Source: Nematostella vectensis
Taxonomy: Eukaryota > Cnidaria > Anthozoa > Actiniaria > Edwardsiidae
Assembly (NCBI RefSeq): GCF_932526225.1
Contig: NC_064034.1
Location: forward strand, 1,476,001-1,536,000
Direction of reading: 5' to 3'
DNA length: 60,000 bases
Of the stretch, positions 55,101 through 60,000 are shown one piece after another (positions within the stretch are counted from its first letter, which is position 1; every line of letters begins with the position of its first letter). Below the pieces are notes generated by a model. That model ran no database searches. It was not told where the DNA came from and saw only the letters and a list, made by a program, of their open reading frames with translations. A program made the position numbers and the translations under genes.

Positions 55101-55521
55101 TAGCATTGAAGTCCCCTTGCAGAATGACGTCCCCTTGGCCGAGATATTTTATAATATCCTCTTCCAGATCAGACATATAATCCTCATCATTTGTTTGTTC
55201 ATAATTTTGAGGACTAAAATAGACGGTACCTAGGAAGATATCCTTTTCCGTTCCGAAGTAATTTCGTTTTAATTTGCACCATATAATATTCCGGTTTTCC
55301 GAAGGTAAGTACGCGACTCCTTCTGCTACTTTGTTGCTTATATAGAGTGCGATCCCTCCAGAAATTTTTTTACCAGATTTTGGTCTTGTTTTTATGAAAT
55401 GCTTGAATTTTTCGACAGCTAAATCTGTATTTTGACTAGCATGAGTTTCCACAATTCCGAAGATATCATGTTGTTGAATGATATCAACCACCTCTGCTAA
55501 TTTTGTTTTATTACGTAGCAT
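52132..55521 (-). CDS. LINE ORF2: apurinic-type endonuclease, reverse transcriptase, zinc knuckle
   Basis: 1129 residues. The N-terminal endonuclease shows VILQGDFNAR (about 134-143) and HISDHCHI (about 245), the catalytic motifs of the EEP fold that nicks target DNA. The reverse transcriptase spans about 475-760: APGHDNILNELL, FIIPIFKKGDRSDVNNYRGI, TCFIDFRKAFDSIPRDK, VKQGCMLSPTLF and LLYADDLVLF, the YADD catalytic box. The C-terminus has ICPTCKNDVENEFHFLVQC, a CCHC knuckle common in these elements. The ATG overlaps the end of ORF1 by 11 bp, so re-initiation or frame shifting may supply it. The frame is uninterrupted. Confidence 0.93.
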   Translation of the reverse strand: MLRNKTKLAEVVDIIQQHDIFGIVETHASQNTDLAVEKFKHFIKTRPKSGKKISGGIALYISNKVAEGVAYLPSENRNIIWCKLKRNYFGTEKDIFLGTVYFSPQNYEQTNDEDYMSDLEEDIIKYLGQGDVILQGDFNARTSELTEHINFDEDRFLSLPDDYELDVPSPRYSEDHYTDSRGRSLIELCSESNLRIANGRIIGDLTGKKTCYQYNGTSLVDYVISSNRVRQKFQFLKIHPLLPHISDHCHITYNIKIGNKITVTQSKSFAKHARIFCHGTNVKENVDSILRSDIYRSKLDNLVSHCDTNCPDTASNITSSFTKLLVEISEKAGFKYGDKQKCQKTNAPWFDEECRSEKANLKRCGRKICNSPNDSELRRELFWKKKKFKKLCKRKKYQYRASGIKNLDFKDSKKLWRSLKNLFSVGKDKKQQECDLEIESLHSHFMDLNKTTTTNLSIPKCRDQTGPLDSEIRLEEVKLAIENLKNNKAPGHDNILNELLKYGKDTLLPYLTRLFNIILRSGVFPQEWNLGFIIPIFKKGDRSDVNNYRGITLLSCLSKLFTSILNSRLYDYLVQKGYLKKEQGGFRKKHSTVDSIFILKTVIDRVVKSKPKKKNNMLFTCFIDFRKAFDSIPRDKLFAKIQQAGISGNFYEVLRSMYSNDISCGKIGDSISESFRCMVGVKQGCMLSPTLFNLFLSDLPDTLAKSSSAHILGNTKLNCLLYADDLVLFSETSSGLQDLLNRLSIYSEENSLKVNTSKTKVMIFNNIGKVMNNYQFLLNREQLENVKSYKYLGLVFSAVGNFNLAKEELKKTALKALFKLRKDLGIHFRSDINLTLKLFDALIKPILLYGSEVWGADNKSCVDDRDPLESVHLKFCKMLLGTGKTAVNNACRGELGRYPLCINATYRNIKYWINLRSKEEALSKVVYTECVNNPHVSYWTHKTKEIIFKAGFGFMWLYQNETDPTLFLDIFSKRLNDMYFQKWHGEIFNDQRKNSNEMNKLRTYRTFKDKYELENYLVAIPNVKHRVALTKLRISNHQLQIEKGRHTRPYTKEKDRICPTCKNDVENEFHFLVQCQTYKELRNSVIQNLQRNQITQKRLFNLLINPPTQLAGIAARYISECFKLRETLI

Positions 55522-56323
55522 TTCCTCTTGTCGTATTCTCTGTTGCTGTCTGGGCTGGTCTAGGTTCAGTTTCGCCTCTGGTTGTGCGAGAGGAGTCGAC
55601 TATTTGTTGTTGATTTCCATTGATTGGTGATTCAATATTACCGCTAGAAGCAAGCTGCGGCAAATCGTTCGTGTTTGGAGAGTTTACGATACTAGAGCTG
55701 CTAGCCACTGTCGTCCGCAGTGTTGTTTGTGTATTAATTTGTCGTTCCACCTGTTCCACTTGTTCAGAATCCGATGGCTCGCCGCTCTCTTCGTCCTCTG
55801 AGTCATCGTCGCTGGATTCTTCAGCGTCCATTTCGATTTTGGTTTCTATGAATGTCAATCGCTGCTCACATTTTTCGAGGTCTAATTTAGTCTCGCGAAT
55901 TTTATTTCCAAGTTTGGAATGTGAGCTCTGCAAACCTTTCAGATCAGCAAGGACTTTATCTTGCTTTGTTTCGTCTAGCTTCCGATCCATTTCCATAATT
56001 AATTCTTTCCGGCTATTCTTCTGTTGGCATTCCAGATCTTTGATTAGAATTAGTTGCTCGTTCATATCCATACTAAGATCGGATAATTTCTTGTCAAACT
56101 TTTCAATGAAGCCTTTCATCATTTCTTTGAAATCGAGAAATTCTTGATATCGGTCATCATGACCTTTTTGATCTGAGCTGTCCTTTAAGGCGACCTTTGA
56201 ACTACACGGTTCAGAGAGTTCGACTGGATCCGTTGTTTCTTGCTCAGTTACAATAGATTCCTGTTCGATAATATCACAATCAGTTGTCTGATTTGTCTGT
56301 CCAGAGTAATCAAGTAAAGACAT
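55511..56323 (-). CDS. LINE ORF1: coiled-coil protein
   Basis: 270 residues, very acidic and lysine-rich. The middle (about 65-165) is a predicted coiled coil (KMMKGFIEKFDKKLSDLSMD; KIRETKLDLEKCEQRLTF), followed by an acidic stretch (DAEESSDDDSEDEESGEPSD) and a Ser/Thr/Gln-rich end. No zinc knuckle or RRM is visible. Probably the RNA-binding/assembly partner of ORF2, inferred from position and coiled coil. Confidence 0.8.
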   Translation of the reverse strand: MSLLDYSGQTNQTTDCDIIEQESIVTEQETTDPVELSEPCSSKVALKDSSDQKGHDDRYQEFLDFKEMMKGFIEKFDKKLSDLSMDMNEQLILIKDLECQQKNSRKELIMEMDRKLDETKQDKVLADLKGLQSSHSKLGNKIRETKLDLEKCEQRLTFIETKIEMDAEESSDDDSEDEESGEPSDSEQVEQVERQINTQTTLRTTVASSSSIVNSPNTNDLPQLASSGNIESPINGNQQQIVDSSRTTRGETEPRPAQTATENTTRGNAT

Positions 56324-56469
56324 CAGTTTCTTGATGAGATAATCTTTACCAATACCCTGCAGGAAGGGACAACCGAGGCGTTGCCACCCAAGGTATAGGG
56401 GGGGCTGACCGCCAGAGACGGAGCTACGCTGAGGCGTTTCCTAGATATTCGCATGATCTCACATTTCAA

Positions 56470-58015
56470 AGTATTAAAGGAGAGCCCCTAATTAACATAC
56501 CAGTGCTAGCGAGTCCAGGTCTTGTTTTAGTACACAGTGGTCGGTTGTAGTCTTGATGGAACGAGAACACTTTATGTCGTCTGCAAACAGGGCGATGCTG
56601 GTGACTGGAATCACACTATCCAAGGGGGTCATTAACATACATCAAGGGCAGAAACGGACCAAGCAAGTTGCCTTGGGGAACTCCACCCGAGACCAGGGTG
56701 AGAACGCACCGTCAACTAAAAACCGTTAAGATCTGGTAGTCAGATAGTCGGAGAACCAACCGAGCAGAGAACCACTAATTCCGTACATAGACAGTTTATG
56801 CAGTAGCTTGGGGTGCGGCACAGAGTCGAAAGCTTTGGAGAAATCCAGATAAATGACGTCAGTTTTCCGTCCAGCGTCTAAGGCAGCTCCGAGTTCATGC
56901 AGAACCGATAGCAGCTTAGTGACGCACGATCTACCGCTGATAAAGCCCTGCTGAAGGGAGGAGAGAAACTCACGTAATATCTCTAGAAGCTGGACCAGGA
57001 CTCATCTCTCACACACTTTACTAACAATGGAAAGAAGGGATATTGATCTGTAATTAGGAATTACCGACTTAACACACCTGAAAAAAGGTGTGACATTAGC
57101 ATATTTCCAGTCCATTGGTAGTTTCCTGACGCGCAACGACCTCCTAAAGAGACTATAGATAGAGCCAAGCTCCTTTGCGCATTCCTTGAGTATTCTAGGG
57201 TGATAACCATCAGGGCCAGGTGCCTTTCAGGGGTCTAGACGCTCGAGAGAATCAAGCACCTCGTTTGTGTTCTCGGTGTAAGGCGTGGAGGGCAGGTCAT
57301 CGGGTAGCGATTTATCTCTGTTGAAGACTGATAAAAAAGTAACGATTGAAAGCTTCGGCTTTGTCTGCAGGTGTGGAATACGACGTCTTATCAAGTTCAA
57401 CTGAGTCGGTCGTTTAGTTGGCGGTTGAAGTATGACCAAAGGCTGACCAGGGCTTGAAAAAACGAATCAGAAACGGCTTGTAGATAGGCGAGTCGCTTCT
57501 CTCTGACTAAGTATTTGACCTCGCGGCGCAGGAGGCGGAATTTATCCCACAGCAGAGAACTGTCCTTCAGGAGTGCCTTTTTCCTGATCACGTGTATAAC
57601 TTCACCATCGAACCACGGAGAAGTGACATATTTACGAGGTTTACGTGAAGGAACAAATAATCTAATACGGTCAAAAAAGGCCTCTTTCCAGCTTCTCCAA
57701 TTTTCCTCAATATCGCAGGCAAGGGACAACACAGATTCCAGCGGGTCTGTAGAGAGCAAAGGTCTTAATCCCGTGATATCCGCTTTGTTTAGGTTGAACG
57801 AGGGAAGAGTGTTGTCACGTCGAGCGTGGAGCGAAATGAAGATCAAAAGTCACTGCACGATGATCCTATGGGACGGCAACGCCAGGACATTTGGTAACGC
57901 GTACATTAGTGACGCCCTCAACAAAGGTAGTGAGTAATAAGTCCAGGTAGTTGTCCCCGCGTGTCGGTTTGCCAACCAACTGGGACAGGTTACGGTCTAC
58001 ACAAGAATTGTATCA
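56470..58015 (-). pseudogene. Decayed CR1/Jockey-like LINE
   Basis: Minus-strand frames, broken by stops and shifts, give endonuclease end SDHRAVTF (about 57855), linker TSPWFDGEVIHVIRKKALL (57650-57560), RT boxes VIYLDFSKAFDSVPHPKLL (about 56855-56800), GGVPQGNLLGPFLPLMY (about 56685-56635) and ALFADDIKCSRS (about 56605-56570). This is a second, older non-LTR family in the same orientation. Confidence 0.8.
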
Positions 58016-59145
58016 GTTACTGATTGCTTGTTTGAGCCATACCGATTATCTATTTTGTGCACTCCACGAAAGTTCGTGTTATGAGATGTGTTGTTATTTT
58101 CACAACCATGCATGCAGACTGTTTTTATACTTTTTTACTATAACTGTAGATCTTTTTTTTATAATTACAGTAAAAATAGCGAATGTAATTCCCTCTTGGT
58201 TCTATTCAACAATCACACCCTATATCCATTTGAGGGGGGGGGGGATTTATCCTTATCATTTTCAGTACAAGGAAATATAGTAATAATATATATTTTACGC
58301 TATGTTTACGCAATCACAAGTTTTATTAAAAAGCCCAACTCACCATGTCCGCAATGCATTGCGTCGGGCTGTCATTTTTGAAGCCGACGAAATGCAAAAC
58401 TATTTTGCAGTGGAGTTTTTCCATTATCAAAACAAAACAACGTGTCCTTAGATAGGGGCGTTTTGAGAGGGTAAGACGGGTTAATTATTCGTAACGCTTT
58501 TCGGATCAAGTCTGTCGTTGATTTTCATAACATTTTTGTGAAATCTAAATTTCCAAAGAGAGGGTGAGGGTTACCGAGTCTATATCCGGAAAATCCAGGT
58601 GGGGAGGGTCAAAATTGGCCCCAAAAAATGGAAATTACAGAAGGGTGGGGGGCCAAACCTCCGACCCCTTCAATGGAAGGGGTATGGATATTTTCTGGAA
58701 CTACACATTTTGAATTGATCCGAACTTTAGAGAGCACGGCCGCTTCTCTCATCTTCGTGATTTTGCTCCTCGCAAGAATCTCACCCATGGAAAACTGCGG
58801 GTGTGACTTTCAGTGAGAGCTAGGAGGCGCCTTGACGGGCTTCACTTTCGATCCGTTTTTCGTGCACAGATTTTGGGGATGATTTCAAAGATGCCTTGAT
58901 AGCTTCGCCTGTAGAAGTGTGAACTTTCAACTAGCGTAACACATTCGTGAGCTAAATAGCGAAACACGAGAAAAGCAGCCATCCCAGTACGGGAAAAGAG
59001 AACTGTTCGTTTATTTTGAGAAAAGAATATGTGGTAGGCCTGGAAAAAAATATTTGTTTAAAAATCGTTTGAAATTCTGCCTTATGTATTTGTGTAAATA
59101 AATCAAAGGTCTCGGAGAAAGAAATATGACAATAATTTTTGATAG
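58016..59145. other. No recognised genes
   Basis: AT-rich sequence with a G run at 58236-58244. Open frames here lack any domain or splice context. Confidence 0.4.
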
Positions 59146-59252
59146 CTCCTTGCGGGTTCACGCGGATAAGACACTCGGGACGGGCGAGTATTGGATCGGT
59201 CCTACCGCTGACCGGACGCCAATCATGGTGCACTGCGACATGAAAACTGGAG
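59146..59252 (+). CDS. Fibrinogen-like (FReD) first-part exon, partial gene
   Basis: The frame reads GTGEYWIGPTADRTPIMVHC followed by DMKTGG, then a GTAAGG donor at 59253 in phase 1. 'sG.Y.I.P.....f.V.CDM.T.GG' is the opening of fibrinogen-related and related ECM C-terminal domains. The upstream acceptor TTTTTGATAG is assumed. No following exon was found before the window ends, so the gene continues outside. Confidence 0.45.
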
Positions 59253-60000
59253 GTAAGGCAGAGGTTACCTTGTACAAAGTTTTCATCAATGACTGCTCCA
59301 TCGATGGATTAGGTGTCAGCCGTTCTCACAGCACTGCCACACAAAAGCAAAAGAGAGATGAGCATGGCGTGGATCAACCTATTTGTTTTTCCGATTTTTA
59401 AATTATTACGGCGAAAAATGTTCGCAAGTTAATAGCAAATTTGCAGTTTTGTCAGCCGACAGCAGAACACAAGGTCAGGTCGCACGGAGTATCAGAGCGT
59501 GAGCTAAAACAAAAAAACTGCCTCATCTTCAGTGTAACAAAAAAAGAAAAATACAAATGTTTAAATAAAAAATTGCGCCCAATATTCTTGTCGCAAACGC
59601 AACCTTCGACACACCTTAGAACACATGCATTATTATGGTTGCTGCCGGGCCCAGCGCTTTGGGGGCTGTTTTGTTAAGCCTCTTGGGAAAGCCACACCTC
59701 ACAAAATATTAAGGTAATTCACTTGAATTGCACTGCGCACCCCTTCTGCGCATAGTGGCGCGCGCTGTTTGTTCGAATTTTCCGGTATTGCTCGCGCGCG
59801 TCACAGTTGTACAAGAAAACAAAGCAGAAGGCACGCGTTTTTTACTTAAAATCGCTTTGACAGAAAAACAAAGCCGGTTACCCCCATTTTTTATTTGCTC
59901 AAATAGTTAAATATATACGGAAAAATGATATACTGAAAGAAGAAAAAAAATTGGTTTGTAGAAGTTTGTTTATTTTCTTTTAAAAGCCGTAAAAATACTT
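59253..60000. other. Intron or intergenic, nothing recognised
   Basis: No exon pairing with the phase 1 donor at 59253 was identified. Confidence 0.4.

Larger units (their letters stand above)
51758..56400 (-). mobile_element. Non-LTR retrotransposon (APE-type LINE), apparently full length
   Basis: Two intact overlapping ORFs, a 3' UTR with a 30-nt A run (52055-52085 on the minus strand), and a 3' end reading CCAATAAATAAAATCTGTC with a short (TCTG)n tail. The 5' end is not sharply defined (about 56400, next to a decayed LINE in the same orientation). Intact frames suggest a recent insertion. Confidence 0.8.

Overview
The window looks like nuclear DNA of an anthozoan cnidarian, probably a sea anemone (Nematostella-like; an inference from family content, not proven). 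The supporting signs are GT-AG intron/exon genes with short exons, adhesion-family GPCRs with LamG/FN3/EGF/HormR/GAIN/7TM architecture, intronless rhodopsin-like receptors, APE-type LINEs, a Penelope-like fragment and abundant minisatellites.

Layout. (1) Positions 1-20236, minus strand: most of an adhesion GPCR ('gene B', 23 exons in the window), from the signal-peptide exon to the TM3 exon, where it leaves the window. A small unrelated plus-strand membrane-protein gene (2279-3115) is nested in its intron between GPS and TM1. (2) Positions 22518-23660, plus strand: an intronless LicD/fukutin-like type II membrane transferase. (3) Positions 24916-36671, minus strand: a complete paralogous adhesion GPCR ('gene A', 27 exons, about 1181 aa). 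Its exon phases match gene B almost exon for exon, so A and B are a head-to-tail tandem pair around the LicD-like gene. (4) About 36.7-46.1 kb: no supportable coding sequence, but a large array of 38-bp units. (5) Positions 47420-48424 and 49596-50600, plus strand: two about 92 % identical intronless class A GPCRs in a roughly 2.2-2.7 kb tandem duplication. (6) Positions 51758 to about 56400, minus strand: a LINE with two intact ORFs, next to a decayed CR1/Jockey-like LINE (56470-58015). (7) Position 59146 onward: a probable fibrinogen-like exon on the plus strand.

I rebuilt both adhesion GPCRs by hand from splice sites. Every junction keeps frame, and the parts assemble into signal peptide, (LamG), FN3 repeats, EGF, hormone-receptor domain, GAIN/GPS with the His-Leu-Thr cleavage triplet, and 7TM. 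These are expected to be cell-surface receptors that self-cleave and carry a tethered agonist.

The most unusual signal is that many tandem repeats in these genes begin at, end at, or contain an exon/intron boundary. Splice donors or acceptors, with some adjoining exon, have been copied into the intron. In gene B TM1 the copied unit is 48 bp (16 codons, in frame) and keeps functional-looking donors, so alternative splicing could insert 16 or 32 residues at the end of TM1. In another intron an acceptor has been amplified about 19 times inside a 2.6-kb satellite. A second unusual item is a run of twelve degenerate seven-residue acidic repeats in the cytoplasmic tail of gene A.
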